Notes: generated by a model from the letters alone, not told the origin. Numbered from the stretch's first letter, positions 9,466 through 18,047 are shown. The stretch is 64,000 nucleotides of DNA from Sediminibacterium roseum (GCF_009939005.1 NZ_JAACJS010000012.1:496001-560000); one strand, 5' to 3'. Translations and numbers: made by a program.

Positions 9466-10803
9466 ATGAAGAGAAGTATTTTTTGGGCCGTGCTTTCAGC
9501 AGGCATTTTGTTTTTGCTCACGGGCGCTTCTGCCGGGGCGCAGGACTTCAACAAGGCCAAACTCGACAGCGTTCTTGTGTCCCTCGAAAAGAACAATAAA
9601 TTCATGGGTGGTATTGCGCTTATGCGCGATGGGCAGCTCATCTATGCTAAAAACACAGGCTTCAGCGATGTAGCGAAACAAACAAAAGCCAACGAAAATA
9701 CGAGGTACCGCATCGGCTCCATTACCAAAACGTTTACCGCGGTTCTTGTGATGAAGGCGAACGAGGAAGGCAGGTTAAACCTCGACGAAACGCTCGACAA
9801 ATATTTTCCAGGCATTGCAAATGCAGCAAAGATCACGATCCGGCACTTACTGACGCACAGGAGTGGTATCCATAATTTTACCAACGATGCCTCTTACCAA
9901 ACATGGTACACGGCTCCGAAAACCAGGAGCGAACTGGTAAAAACAATCACCGATGCCGGCAGTGATTTTGAGCCCGGCAGTAAATTTTCATACAGCAACT
10001 CGGGGTTTGTGCTGTTGAGCTTTATTCTTGAAGACATTTACAAAACCTCCTATGCCCATCTTGTTCAAGAGAAGATCGTAAAACCGCTGGGATTGCTATA
10101 CACTAGTGTTGGCGGAAAGATCAATGCAGAAACAAACGAGGCAAGATCGTACACGTTTACCCAGGGATGGACACTGGAAAAAGAAACGGATATGTCTGTG
10201 CCCATGGGCGCCGGAGCGATCGTATCAACGCCCACAGACCTGGTAAGGTTTTCCGAAGCTTTGTTTTCCGGGAAACTCGTTGGCCTGACCGCGGTTGAAG
10301 AAATGAAGAAGCTGAAAGATAACGTTGGATCCGGCTTGATCACCTTTCCTTTCTACGACAGAACGGAGTTCGGCCACTCAGGAGGCATTGATGGTTTTTC
10401 TTCCCTCTTCTCTTACGATCCTGAAAAAAGGATCGCTTTTGCGATGATATCCAACGGCATGAATTACAATGGCAACGATCTCACCATCGCAGCGCTGAGC
10501 GCAGCTTACAACAAACCATACCAGGTGCCCCTGTTCAGCAGCTACAAGGCTACCGAAGAAGAACTTGACAAACTCCTCGGCAATTACACATCCAAAGAAA
10601 TTGGCCTTAAAATAACGATAGCCAGGGAAGGAACCACGTTGTTTGCAAAAATTGAGGGACAGGGAAGCAGGCCATTAGCGGCCATTGACAAAAACAAATT
10701 CGCAGACGACGCCGCGGGCGTAAACGTTGTTTTTCAACCCGAACAACAAACGTTTACATTGTCGCAACACGGCAGGTCGTTTAATTTTTCGAAAGCTTTG
10801 TAA
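9466..10803 (+). CDS. Secreted serine hydrolase, class C beta-lactamase fold (DUF3471-like C-terminus)
   Basis: A 445-residue protein of the beta-lactamase/penicillin-binding-protein superfamily. ATG 9466 gives a signal peptide ending ASAGAQ; the longer upstream frame is ignored. Catalytic motifs are all present: SxxK as S85-I-T-K88, YxN as Y176-S-N178 and HxG as H304-S-G306. A small C-terminal beta domain (about 360-445, beginning LLGNYTSKEIGLKITI) resembles DUF3471. Proteins like this are usually D-aminopeptidases, esterases or cell-wall-peptide hydrolases rather than antibiotic resistance enzymes. The substrate cannot be told. Single gene. Confidence 0.88.
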   Translation: MKRSIFWAVLSAGILFLLTGASAGAQDFNKAKLDSVLVSLEKNNKFMGGIALMRDGQLIYAKNTGFSDVAKQTKANENTRYRIGSITKTFTAVLVMKANEEGRLNLDETLDKYFPGIANAAKITIRHLLTHRSGIHNFTNDASYQTWYTAPKTRSELVKTITDAGSDFEPGSKFSYSNSGFVLLSFILEDIYKTSYAHLVQEKIVKPLGLLYTSVGGKINAETNEARSYTFTQGWTLEKETDMSVPMGAGAIVSTPTDLVRFSEALFSGKLVGLTAVEEMKKLKDNVGSGLITFPFYDRTEFGHSGGIDGFSSLFSYDPEKRIAFAMISNGMNYNGNDLTIAALSAAYNKPYQVPLFSSYKATEEELDKLLGNYTSKEIGLKITIAREGTTLFAKIEGQGSRPLAAIDKNKFADDAAGVNVVFQPEQQTFTLSQHGRSFNFSKAL

Positions 10804-10875
10804 CAGCAAGTGCGGCAATGTTATCCGTATCATTTGCTGATGCCGAATTTTTATTGTGGAGTAGCAGCAAATCAA

Positions 10876-10968
10876 TTGCCACTGATTTCACGGATTAACA
10901 CAGATGAATGCGCAAGGCAAAACCTGTACATAAACAACATCTGTGTTAATCCGTGAAATCAGTGGCAA
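10876..10968. repeat. 31-bp perfect inverted repeat with 31-nt spacer
   Basis: Left arm 10876-10906 and right arm 10938-10968 are exact reverse complements over 31 bp (arm begins TTGCCACTGATTTCACGGAT). No T-tract follows, so it is not a simple terminator. The arm resembles a motif (ATCCGTGAAATCAGTGGC) that I remember as dispersed in intergenic regions of many unrelated bacteria; that link is from memory. Confidence 0.9.
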
Positions 10969-11053
10969 ATTACAACCTCGCAAATGCGTACTTCTACTCT
11001 ATTTTATCCCCACCAAAAATTTTTTAATTGATAACCAGTCTTTTTAACGATGC

Positions 11054-11098
11054 AGGGGATTTACCCCTATGAGCACCGCCTAACAAAACCTATATTAG
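11054..11098 (+). promoter_or_regulatory. Candidate operator AGGGG-N5-CCCCT and -7 box
   Basis: The inverted repeat AGGGG ATTTA CCCCT (11054-11068) is followed 22 nt later by TATATTAG (11091-11098), a partial match to the TAnnTTTG -7 box, upstream of the secreted protein at 11145. A similar layout precedes the small ORF at 46447. The intergenic region 10804-11144 holds only this and the 31-bp inverted repeat. Confidence 0.4.
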
Positions 11099-11144
11099 TA
11101 AATAATCCCCGCCATCCGTATTCTTAAATCCTAAATATCCAATT

Positions 11145-11561
11145 ATGAAAAACACAATGCTTGCATCGTTGGCGCTGATCACCATCGTTTCGCTGTCGTT
11201 TACCGGCGCCGTTAAGACAGACCAGAACAGCCCCGTTAAAAAGAATCTTGTAAAACTTCACGCCAAAAAGAACGGCAAAACAACCGATGTATACGCTTAT
11301 GTCGGTTATGTTGGTGAAGCACCTGGCGGTGGACAGTTCATCGGTTGGGTCCAGTTGTCTGAAGAGATCTGCGATGATATCGACATCGAGATCCATTACA
11401 TGGTCGGCAGCATGCAGTACCACACGATCACCATCCCCGCATCGCAAACCTATGCAGAAGACAGGTGGGGCAGTTGTCCGCCGGCTTATTCGAGTGAAGG
11501 CGTTGGCGTGAACAGCGTTTCGATCAGCAGTTCCTGCGGTACAAAAAATATTCTTTATTGA
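11145..11561 (+). CDS. Small secreted protein of unknown function
   Basis: A 138-residue protein with a signal peptide (MLASLALITIVSLSFTGAV). The mature part is short, with a predicted beta-rich centre (TDVYAYVGYVGEAPGGGQFIG, then IDIEIHYMVGSMQYHTITIPA) and two Cys late in the chain (WGSCPP and SSSCGT) that could form a disulphide, plus a third Cys at EEICDD. I do not recognise a family. It has its own candidate operator upstream and a hairpin downstream, so it is probably a single-gene unit. Confidence 0.75.
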   Translation: MKNTMLASLALITIVSLSFTGAVKTDQNSPVKKNLVKLHAKKNGKTTDVYAYVGYVGEAPGGGQFIGWVQLSEEICDDIDIEIHYMVGSMQYHTITIPASQTYAEDRWGSCPPAYSSEGVGVNSVSISSSCGTKNILY

Positions 11562-11574
11562 AACGCGGTAAGTG

Positions 11575-11608
11575 AATCGCCATTGCTTCGTTCGACGCAA
11601 TGGCGATT
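11575..11608. terminator. Bidirectional hairpin between convergent genes
   Basis: Perfect 12-bp stem AATCGCCATTGC / GCAATGGCGATT with a 10-nt loop, lying between the convergent genes ending at 11561 (+) and 11622 (-). There is only a short T run (GATTTA), so termination strength is uncertain. Confidence 0.6.
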
Positions 11609-11621
11609 TACAATTACCTGT

Positions 11622-12218
11622 TTACGATTCACCAACCGTGCCCGTCTTTACCGCTCCGGCCCTTATGTAATGGGCCATGATCACGCCGGCTGGGGTAACT
11701 GTACTTTCCGCAAGTGTGAAGGCAGCGGGTATAGGACCCTCGTTGAATAATTTTTTGCCTTGTCCGAGCGTGAGTGGATGGATCATCAGCCACAGCTCAT
11801 CAACCAGGTCGTTTTTAAGAAGCAGTTGGATCAATTCGCTACTGCCCCATACCTGTAAATTTGACCCCTCTGTTTTTTTGAGTTCCTGTATGCCTGCAAG
11901 ACCGTCGAGGAAAACAGTGTTTTGCCAATCCGATCCTTTCCGTGTTGTTGATACCACATGTTTGGTAACCTCGTTGATGCCGGGCCAGCCCTCCGCGTGT
12001 TTGGGCCAGTAGCCTTCGAATATGTCGAATGTCTTTCTTCCGAGCAGAAGATCTGATGGTTTCATCAGTCTCTGCATCAATTCCGCATCCACATCGTTGC
12101 TGTACGGTGCCACCCATCCACCGTATGCAAAACCGTTCGAAGCGTCTTCTTCGGGTCCACCCGGCGCCTGCATCACGCCATCCAATGTGATCATTGATAA
12201 AACGATAATCTTTCTCAT
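11622..12218 (-). CDS. Dihydrofolate reductase-fold (RibD C-terminal-like) protein
   Basis: A 198-residue protein of the DHFR/RibD-C superfamily: N-terminal IIVLSMITLDGVMQAPGGPEED, then LLLGRKTFDIFEGYWP and the NADPH-region motif LQVWGSSELIQLLLKNDLVDELWLMIHPLTLGQGKKLF. Such stand-alone proteins are presumed NADPH reductases of unknown substrate, not true folate enzymes. ATG at 12218 is preceded by a strong Shine-Dalgarno AGGAGG at 8-nt spacing, rare in this window, which fixes the start; the longer upstream frame is rejected. Confidence 0.88.
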   Translation of the reverse strand: MRKIIVLSMITLDGVMQAPGGPEEDASNGFAYGGWVAPYSNDVDAELMQRLMKPSDLLLGRKTFDIFEGYWPKHAEGWPGINEVTKHVVSTTRKGSDWQNTVFLDGLAGIQELKKTEGSNLQVWGSSELIQLLLKNDLVDELWLMIHPLTLGQGKKLFNEGPIPAAFTLAESTVTPAGVIMAHYIRAGAVKTGTVGES

Positions 12219-12233
12219 GATGATTTCCTCCTG
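12219..12233 (-). promoter_or_regulatory. Strong Shine-Dalgarno (AGGAGG) for the DHFR-like gene
   Basis: The minus strand reads CAGGAGGAAATCATC directly before ATG 12218. A full AGGAGG is uncommon in Bacteroidota, where most mRNAs start without SD pairing, and it decides this start. Confidence 0.7.
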
Positions 12234-12355
12234 TATGTTTTTTTGTGATTGATTTTGTTCGATACAAAGTTGTTCAATAAAGATTGTTTCGTTGTGGTGT
12301 GAACGCGACAATGTATGTGGGGGATTGCGACAGCAGTTCCCTGCATCCTCACTCC

Positions 12356-12387
12356 TTTGATTTCTTCATAAAAAACGCGTATCCTTG
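12356..12387 (+). promoter_or_regulatory. Bacteroidetes-type promoter (TTTG-N20-TATCCTTG)
   Basis: TTTG at 12356-12359 and TATCCTTG at 12380-12387 (7/8 to TAnnTTTG) with 20-nt spacing, 20 nt upstream of the ATG of the VOC gene at 12408. Confidence 0.6.
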
Positions 12388-12407
12388 AATACTAAAACAC
12401 GACTAGC

Positions 12408-12782
12408 ATGAAAAAAGTAACGGGCATCGGCGGGGTTTTCCTCAAGTGTGAGGATACAAAAAAAATGAAAGACTGGTACGCGAAAAACCTCGGCATCGAA
12501 TCAGGCGAACACGGTGGTGGGTTTGAATGGCGCGAGAAAGACAACGCGGAACAAATGGGTTACACCGCATGGAACACTTTCCCGGCAGATACCAAATACT
12601 TCGATCCTTCCAAAAAAGAATTCATGATCAACTACCGCGTTGCAGACCTGGTGGGGTTGGTGGAACAGCTCAAAAAAGACGGCGTAACCATCATCGACGA
12701 AATTGCCACGTACGATTACGGCAAGTTCGTTCACATACTGGATATTGAAGGGAACGCCATAGAACTCTGGGAGCCGCTGTAA
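12408..12782 (+). CDS. VOC (glyoxalase/bleomycin-resistance) family protein
   Basis: A 124-residue single VOC module. It begins VTGIGGVFLKCEDTKKMKDWYAKNLGIE (first beta-alpha-beta half) and ends YDYGKFVHILDIEGNAIELWEPL, the typical closing segment with the Glu that usually ligates metal. VOC proteins are lyases, isomerases, dioxygenases or binding proteins; nothing here points to one. It has its own promoter match just upstream. Family sure, function unknown. Confidence 0.85.
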   Translation: MKKVTGIGGVFLKCEDTKKMKDWYAKNLGIESGEHGGGFEWREKDNAEQMGYTAWNTFPADTKYFDPSKKEFMINYRVADLVGLVEQLKKDGVTIIDEIATYDYGKFVHILDIEGNAIELWEPL

Positions 12783-12900
12783 TATCGGTTTTAAGCAACA
12801 ACAGCGGAGGGAAACACTGGCGCAGTCTGCCGGAATGTATCCCTTCCCGCCCGTGAAAGATAGACGGGCCAGCCTTGGTTCTATTTATTAATTTCGCGGG

Positions 12901-13881
12901 ATGTTTTTAAACGTTTCAGGTATCGGCAAAAAGTTTGGCGGGAAATGGGTATTGAAGGATATCAATTTTTCGCAGGAACGTTTCCGCAAGATTGCCATTG
13001 CGGGTGAAACAGGTTCGGGTAAAAGCACGCTACTGAAGATCATTGCCGGGCTAGAACAACCCGATGCCGGCATCGCTTACCTGGAAGGAAAGAAAGTGCC
13101 GGGCCCGCACGATACGTTGATTCCCGGCCACCCGGGCATCGCGTACCTGTCGCAGCATTTCGAGCTGCGCAACAACTACCGGGTAGAAGAACTCCTCAGC
13201 TACGCAAACCAGCTTTCAGAAGAAGATGCCAATACGCTGTTCGCGGTTTGCCGAATTGACCACCTGGTTAAACGGAAGGTAGACCAGCTTTCGGGCGGCG
13301 AGAAACAACGCATTGCGTTGGCGCGGCTATTGATCGGCTCCCCGAAACTGTTGCTGCTGGATGAGCCGTTCTCCAATATGGACCCGATCCACAAAAACCT
13401 TTTAAAATCGGTGTTGGATGATATCGGTGAAAGATTGCAGATCACCTGCATACTCACTTCGCACGATCCGATGGATACCTTGTCGTGGGCCGATGAGATC
13501 ATCGTGATGAGAGCGGGCAATGTTGTCCAGGAAGGCGGTCCCCCTGAAATTTACCATCACCCCGTCAACGAATACGTTGCCGGTTTGTTCGGGAACTACA
13601 ACCTTCTTACACACGACGTAATACAACACATTTCAAAAGAGAAACGTTTTACAGGTACGGCAAAAAGAACGTTCATCCGCCCGGAGCAACTGGAACTTAC
13701 GCGTGATGCGACCTCCCCCATCACCATCCGCAGGCAAAGCTTCCAGGGCATGTACACGATGCTGGAGCTGCGGGCCGGTTCCGCAACCATCATTGCGAAA
13801 GCAAGCGGCCCTGCATTCAAAAACGGTGAAAATGTGGGTGTGAGCCTGTCAGCTGCCTACCAATTTCACCAGATCGGCTAG
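12901..13881 (+). CDS. ABC transporter ATP-binding protein, orphan
   Basis: A 326-residue ABC ATPase. Walker A is GETGSGKST (35-43), the signature is QLSGGEKQRIALARLL, Walker B is LLLLDEPFSNMD, and the H-loop is TSHD. The last 80 residues (IRPEQLEL and beyond) look like the TOBE-type tail of importer ATPases for Fe3+, sulfate/molybdate or polyamines. No permease or binding protein is near, so the partner must be elsewhere or this is a regulatory ATPase. A TAATTTCG box (12889-12896) sits only 4 nt before the ATG, suggesting a leaderless or very short-leader mRNA. Confidence 0.9.
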   Translation: MFLNVSGIGKKFGGKWVLKDINFSQERFRKIAIAGETGSGKSTLLKIIAGLEQPDAGIAYLEGKKVPGPHDTLIPGHPGIAYLSQHFELRNNYRVEELLSYANQLSEEDANTLFAVCRIDHLVKRKVDQLSGGEKQRIALARLLIGSPKLLLLDEPFSNMDPIHKNLLKSVLDDIGERLQITCILTSHDPMDTLSWADEIIVMRAGNVVQEGGPPEIYHHPVNEYVAGLFGNYNLLTHDVIQHISKEKRFTGTAKRTFIRPEQLELTRDATSPITIRRQSFQGMYTMLELRAGSATIIAKASGPAFKNGENVGVSLSAAYQFHQIG

Positions 13882-13944
13882 CTGCACCACCGGAAGCAGG
13901 GCGTTTTCAGGGAGTTTTAACGGATGATTCTGGTTGTATTTAAC

Positions 13945-13952
13945 TAATTTTG
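13945..13952 (+). promoter_or_regulatory. -7 box TAATTTTG
   Basis: Exact TAnnTTTG match about 100 nt upstream of the secreted-protein gene at 14056. No TTTG at the -33 spacing is seen, so this is half a promoter. Confidence 0.4.
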
Positions 13953-14055
13953 TCGCGAATCGTTACGGGGCCTGCCATTCCGATGGGCCATTTTAAATTC
14001 CGGTATCCCAGCATTTTGAACATTGGTTCACCCGATTCACGCATATATTCCTGTT

Positions 14056-14484
14056 ATGAAAACATTCACGCTCCTTTTTTCTTTACTCCTGGCGGGCCTC
14101 GCAGCCAATGCCCAGCCAAAGCCGAACCTGGTAAGACAGGCTGAAGTAAAATCGGTAAAGATTGCCAAAGACGCCGTGGTAACGGGCTACGAAGCTACCA
14201 TAGCGGCCGGCCGTTTGTCGCTCGCCAAAGTGATTACCGCTGAAGAAGGTGAACCGGTGGTGCAGGGTTATACACTTACCCTTTACTCAGACAATTCCTT
14301 CAACAACCGCAAACCGGTGAAGATCGGCCTGTCGAGAAAATCTTTTGATTCCGTGTTTACCCGCGGATCGGCAGAAATGGTTGCGAAATACCCGAAACTG
14401 AACAAGTACGTTACCGATAACAAGCTTTCCCTCTCCGAAGAAAAAGGATGGATCTCTATTATCGAATATTTCAACACACTTTGA
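14056..14484 (+). CDS. Secreted protein of unknown function
   Basis: A 142-residue protein. ATG 14056 gives a classical signal peptide (MKTFTLLFSLLLAGLAANAQ). The mature part carries short alternating strands (AVVTGYEATIAAGRLSLAKVI, then VVQGYTLTLYSDNSF and RKPVKIGLSRKSFDSVF) and a helical end; no Cys or clear motif is visible. I do not recognise a family. A good terminator follows 22 nt after the stop, so it is a single-gene unit. Confidence 0.75.
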   Translation: MKTFTLLFSLLLAGLAANAQPKPNLVRQAEVKSVKIAKDAVVTGYEATIAAGRLSLAKVITAEEGEPVVQGYTLTLYSDNSFNNRKPVKIGLSRKSFDSVFTRGSAEMVAKYPKLNKYVTDNKLSLSEEKGWISIIEYFNTL

Positions 14485-14506
14485 CAACGATAATCTTTTA
14501 AATAGG

Positions 14507-14531
14507 ATCCCCCGTAACCGGGGGATTTTTT
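14507..14531 (+). terminator. Rho-independent terminator
   Basis: 8-bp stem ATCCCCCG / CGGGGGAT with loop TAAC, followed by six T (14526-14531), just after the gene ending at 14484. Confidence 0.9.
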
Positions 14532-14633
14532 ATGCCTGCCTTTTCCGCCGGGTCATCCGCCGTTTATACCGACCGCCGCTTTTTTAATCATTTTTAAAGT
14601 AACTTGTAAGCCACGCATTACCACGCTTATTGT

Positions 14634-16343
14634 ATGAATCAACTTTTAAGGCGATATCGCAAGCTCCTGGTGATTCATACCCTCCTGCTTTTATCGTTCC
14701 ACGGGTTTTCGCAATGCCCTGTGAACATTGGCTTTGAGACCGGCACCTTTGATGGCTGGGTATGCAGCAAAGGCAATATCGTTGCCAATCCCGGGCAGGG
14801 CATCGGTGAGATCTCCATGATACCGGGGCCGCCGGATGATACGCTTCATATGATCAAAAAGGCCACAACCCCGCAATTACTCGACCGCTACGGCCAGTTT
14901 CCCGTTACCTGCCCCAACGGAAGCGAATATTCCATCAAGCTCGGCAATGAAATTTCGGGAAGAAAGGCGCAGCAGGTGAGTTATACATTTACCATTCCTG
15001 CGAACGATGATAACTACAGCATCATTTACAATTACGCAGTGGTATTTCAAAACCCGCCCGACCACAGGGAATACGAACAGCCGCGTTTTACGGCAAATGT
15101 GTTTGATGTGTCGGATAACAAGTACATCGACTGCAGTTCGTTTTCGTATGCAGCGTTCGGTGACCTGAATGCGCTGGGTTTTAATCTGTCGGCCTTGGGC
15201 AAGGATGTTTTTTACAAAGGATGGACGCCCGTAACCATCAAGCTGTCCGGCTATGCGGGCAAAACCATCAGGATCGAGTTTACCTCCAACGATTGCACGA
15301 AGGCCGGCCATTTTGGTTATGCCTATATTGATGTGAACCAGAACTGCTCCTCGCCCATTTCGGGAAATACGCATTGTTTTAACGATACGATCCAGACCCT
15401 GATCGCGCCGTTTGGTTTTGCGGGCTACCGTTGGTTCAATGGTGATTTCTCTGCGGAGATCGGCGACCAGCCATCGCTCACCCTGAAACCGCTTCCGGCA
15501 TCGGGTACAAAATACGCCGTAGAAATAACGCCATTCCCTAACCAGGGATGCGTGGATACGGTTTATACCAACATCGTTTATTCGAGCGAGGTGATCGATC
15601 TCAAAACACCAAAAAATGAATGGATATCCTGCATCTCAAAACCGGTGGATCTTACTTCCGGTGTGTTTGTTGCAGGGAGCAGTCCCGGACTCGAGTTCAG
15701 TTATTTTTCGGATGCTGCGCTGAAAGAATACCTGCTTACACCAAAATCGATCCTTACAACGGGAACCTATTACATCAAGGCAACAAATGCGGTCGGGTGC
15801 ATTGCATCGCAACCGGTAAAGGTAAAAGTTGGCGATTTCCCCGGCTTCTCGATCAAGGATCCGCCACCGGTGCGGCGGCCGAAAGACCTTGACCTTACCA
15901 CGCTTGCAACCGGGGATGTTACCGGTGTTTCTTTTTCGTATTGGAAAGATTCGCTTGCCACCATCCCCATTCTCAATCCCGAACGCGTATTTATCGCAGG
16001 GCGGTATTTCATCAAGGCAACCATCGAGGGCGGCTGCTCGCAGGTATATGGAGTGAATGTGGATATTGGGGAAGCATTGATCACACCACCCAATGCATTT
16101 TCACCCAACGGCGATGCCATTAACGATACCTGGGAAATCCCGCTGCTGGCCAGCCTGTACCCGGATTGTGTGGTGGAGATCTTCAACCGGCTCGGGCAAC
16201 CGGTCTTCCGCTCCGTTGGGTACGGCAAAACATGGGACGGCAGGTTCAAGGGCATCGACCAACCCGTTGGAACGTATTACTACGTGATCAAACCCAGGTC
16301 CGATCTGCCGCCGATTGGAGGAAGCGTGACCATTGTAAGGTAA
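14634..16343 (+). CDS. T9SS-exported protein with gliding-motility-type C-terminal domain
   Basis: A 569-residue exported protein. After the signal peptide (LVIHTLLLLSFHGFSQ) there is a beta-sandwich region typical of Bacteroidota surface proteins (GFETGTFDGW near the start, IRIEFTSNDCTKAGHFGYAYIDV near 220), then two Ig-like/PKD-like segments. The last 85 residues are the CHU_C/TIGR04131 type: PNAFSPNGDAINDTWEIP, VEIFNRLGQPVFRS, YGKTWDGR, PVGTYYYVIK. This is a type-B T9SS signal. A surface adhesin or matrix role is likely but unproved. Confidence 0.9.
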   Translation: MNQLLRRYRKLLVIHTLLLLSFHGFSQCPVNIGFETGTFDGWVCSKGNIVANPGQGIGEISMIPGPPDDTLHMIKKATTPQLLDRYGQFPVTCPNGSEYSIKLGNEISGRKAQQVSYTFTIPANDDNYSIIYNYAVVFQNPPDHREYEQPRFTANVFDVSDNKYIDCSSFSYAAFGDLNALGFNLSALGKDVFYKGWTPVTIKLSGYAGKTIRIEFTSNDCTKAGHFGYAYIDVNQNCSSPISGNTHCFNDTIQTLIAPFGFAGYRWFNGDFSAEIGDQPSLTLKPLPASGTKYAVEITPFPNQGCVDTVYTNIVYSSEVIDLKTPKNEWISCISKPVDLTSGVFVAGSSPGLEFSYFSDAALKEYLLTPKSILTTGTYYIKATNAVGCIASQPVKVKVGDFPGFSIKDPPPVRRPKDLDLTTLATGDVTGVSFSYWKDSLATIPILNPERVFIAGRYFIKATIEGGCSQVYGVNVDIGEALITPPNAFSPNGDAINDTWEIPLLASLYPDCVVEIFNRLGQPVFRSVGYGKTWDGRFKGIDQPVGTYYYVIKPRSDLPPIGGSVTIVR

Positions 16344-16456
16344 GGATGCTTTCCGCACGTTTTTTTACAGCCATCCCGGGTATACGACGCAGCAGGTACT
16401 GAAAAAATATTCCGTTATTTTGCCATTACACTCAAATGCAAAACGCCTGATTCTCC

Positions 16457-17134
16457 ATGGATGTAAAGATCGAAGAAAGCTGGAAAGAGGTACTCACACA
16501 CGAATTTACAAAACCGTATTTTTTACAGTTGGCCGCACATCTGAAAACGGAAAGGGCCACGGGGGCGGTGGTATACCCGCCGGGGAACCTCATTTTTAAT
16601 GCGTTCAATACAACCCCATTCAACGAGGTGAAAGTGGTGATCCTGGGGCAGGATCCCTACCACAATCCCGGGCAGGCACACGGCCTCAGTTTTTCGGTAC
16701 CCGACGGCGTTCCGCCGCCTCCATCGCTTGTAAACATTTACAAGGAACTGCACAAAGACATCGGCATGGTGATTCCGAAAACGGGCAATCTCACAAAATG
16801 GGCTAAGCAGGGCGTGTTCCTGTTGAATGCGATACTTACCGTACGCGCCAATGAACCTGCGAGTCATGCGAAGATCGGGTGGATGGATTTTACAGATGCG
16901 GTGATCAGGAAGATCTCTTCTGACAAAGAAGGCGTCGTGTTTTTGTTGTGGGGCAAATTTGCGCAGGAAAAACAGGCGCTGATCGATGAAACCAGGCACA
17001 CCGTGCTCAAAGCCGCACACCCCTCGCCTTTCAGTGCAGACAAAGGTTTTTTTGGCTGCAAACATTTCAGCAAAACAAACGAGATACTGCGGAAGCAGGG
17101 ACTTGAAGCAATCGACTGGAACCCGTTGGATTAA
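16457..17134 (+). CDS. ung: Uracil-DNA glycosylase, family 1
   Basis: A 225-residue enzyme that removes uracil from DNA as the first step of base excision repair. The water-activating motif is GQDPYH (64-69, Asp66), the uracil-recognition and Leu-intercalation motif is HPSPFSA (188-194), and GVFLLNAILTVR carries the Asn of the uracil pocket. Length matches Ung. It is followed 92 nt later by the acyltransferase on the same strand. Confidence 0.98.
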   Translation: MDVKIEESWKEVLTHEFTKPYFLQLAAHLKTERATGAVVYPPGNLIFNAFNTTPFNEVKVVILGQDPYHNPGQAHGLSFSVPDGVPPPPSLVNIYKELHKDIGMVIPKTGNLTKWAKQGVFLLNAILTVRANEPASHAKIGWMDFTDAVIRKISSDKEGVVFLLWGKFAQEKQALIDETRHTVLKAAHPSPFSADKGFFGCKHFSKTNEILRKQGLEAIDWNPLD

Positions 17135-17174
17135 CCGGCGCGAAAGAATTAAGCACTGTGCTTCGTTACCCAAT

Positions 17175-17225
17175 CAGAATTCGATATTCAGATCCGATAC
17201 CCGATATTCGCGTTCGATAATTCTG
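17175..17225. repeat. AT-rich micro-repeat cluster ending at an acyltransferase start
   Basis: Repeated CGATATTC/TTCGATA-like words between outer inverted words CAGAATT (17175-17181) and AATTCTG (17219-17225). The cluster ends 1 nt before the ATG at 17227. A similar short-word cluster lies at 51747-51780. Confidence 0.55.
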
Positions 17226-17226
17226 C

Positions 17227-17982
17227 ATGAGCGATCCAAAAAACAAATCAAATCTTTTTTTAGACATCTTCGCGCGCATCTGGGCGTTGTGGGCGCTTTT
17301 GTTGTTTGTGGCAACACTGATGATCGCGATCCTTTTTTACCTGCCCTGCTTTTTATTGAACGATCCCGCGAAGGCCTACTGGCACCGGCATGTATCGCGT
17401 GTGTGGATGTTTGTATACCTGCACCTGATCGGCTGCCCGCTGCGCGTAAAAGGCGAGGCGCATTTTGAAAAAGGACAAAACTATGTTGTTGTCTGCAATC
17501 ACAACAGCCTGATGGACGTTCCCGTTTGCACCCCTTTCATGCCGCGCGCCAACAAAACGATCGCTAAAAAAAGCTTCAGCAAAGTGCCGGTATTCGGATG
17601 GGTATATACTTTTGGGAGCGTGCTGGTAGACCGCAAAAGCGATGCAAGCCGGCGCAAGAGCATCGAAGACATGAAAAAAGTATTGCAGATGGGGCTCGAT
17701 ATGGTGATCTATCCCGAGGGCACCCGTAACCGCACCGGCGATCCGCTCAAAAAATTCTACGACGGCGCGTTCCGCCTGGCAAAAGATTCCGGCAAACCCG
17801 TTCTCCCTACCGTGCTTCTTCACACAAAAAAAATATTGCCTGCCAACCGCGTGTTCTACATGCTCCCGCACCGGATTGAAATGCATTTCCTGCCCCCGGT
17901 AGCATCAACCAATTGTTCAAGTGATGAACTGAAAGAAAAAGTTTTTAAAATAATGTGGGATCATTACAGGGATAACATTTGA
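17227..17982 (+). CDS. plsC: 1-acyl-sn-glycerol-3-phosphate acyltransferase
   Basis: A 251-residue membrane acyltransferase of the PlsC/LPLAT family, adding the second acyl chain to lysophosphatidic acid. An N-terminal membrane segment (LWALLLFVATLMIAILFYLP, about 21-40) precedes the catalytic NHNSLMD motif (His92...Asp97), the VFGWVYTFGSVLVDR block and the glycerol-phosphate site YPEGTRNR (162-169). Context gives no partner. PlsC is the most likely call; an ornithine-lipid acyltransferase cannot be excluded. Confidence 0.88.
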   Translation: MSDPKNKSNLFLDIFARIWALWALLLFVATLMIAILFYLPCFLLNDPAKAYWHRHVSRVWMFVYLHLIGCPLRVKGEAHFEKGQNYVVVCNHNSLMDVPVCTPFMPRANKTIAKKSFSKVPVFGWVYTFGSVLVDRKSDASRRKSIEDMKKVLQMGLDMVIYPEGTRNRTGDPLKKFYDGAFRLAKDSGKPVLPTVLLHTKKILPANRVFYMLPHRIEMHFLPPVASTNCSSDELKEKVFKIMWDHYRDNI

Positions 17983-18047
17983 TCGATACCAAGCGGCCTT
18001 GCCCTGCCGAAAGGATTTCTTTTCATACATGAACAGCGCAATACAAC

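Noticed and set aside
10876..10968. Inverted repeat as ends of an insertion sequence
   Set aside because: Only 31 nt lie between the arms, and there is no transposase gene or target duplication.
13950..14144. Plus-strand frame before the secreted protein
   Set aside because: Overlaps the signal peptide region of the 14056 gene in another frame and has no family features.
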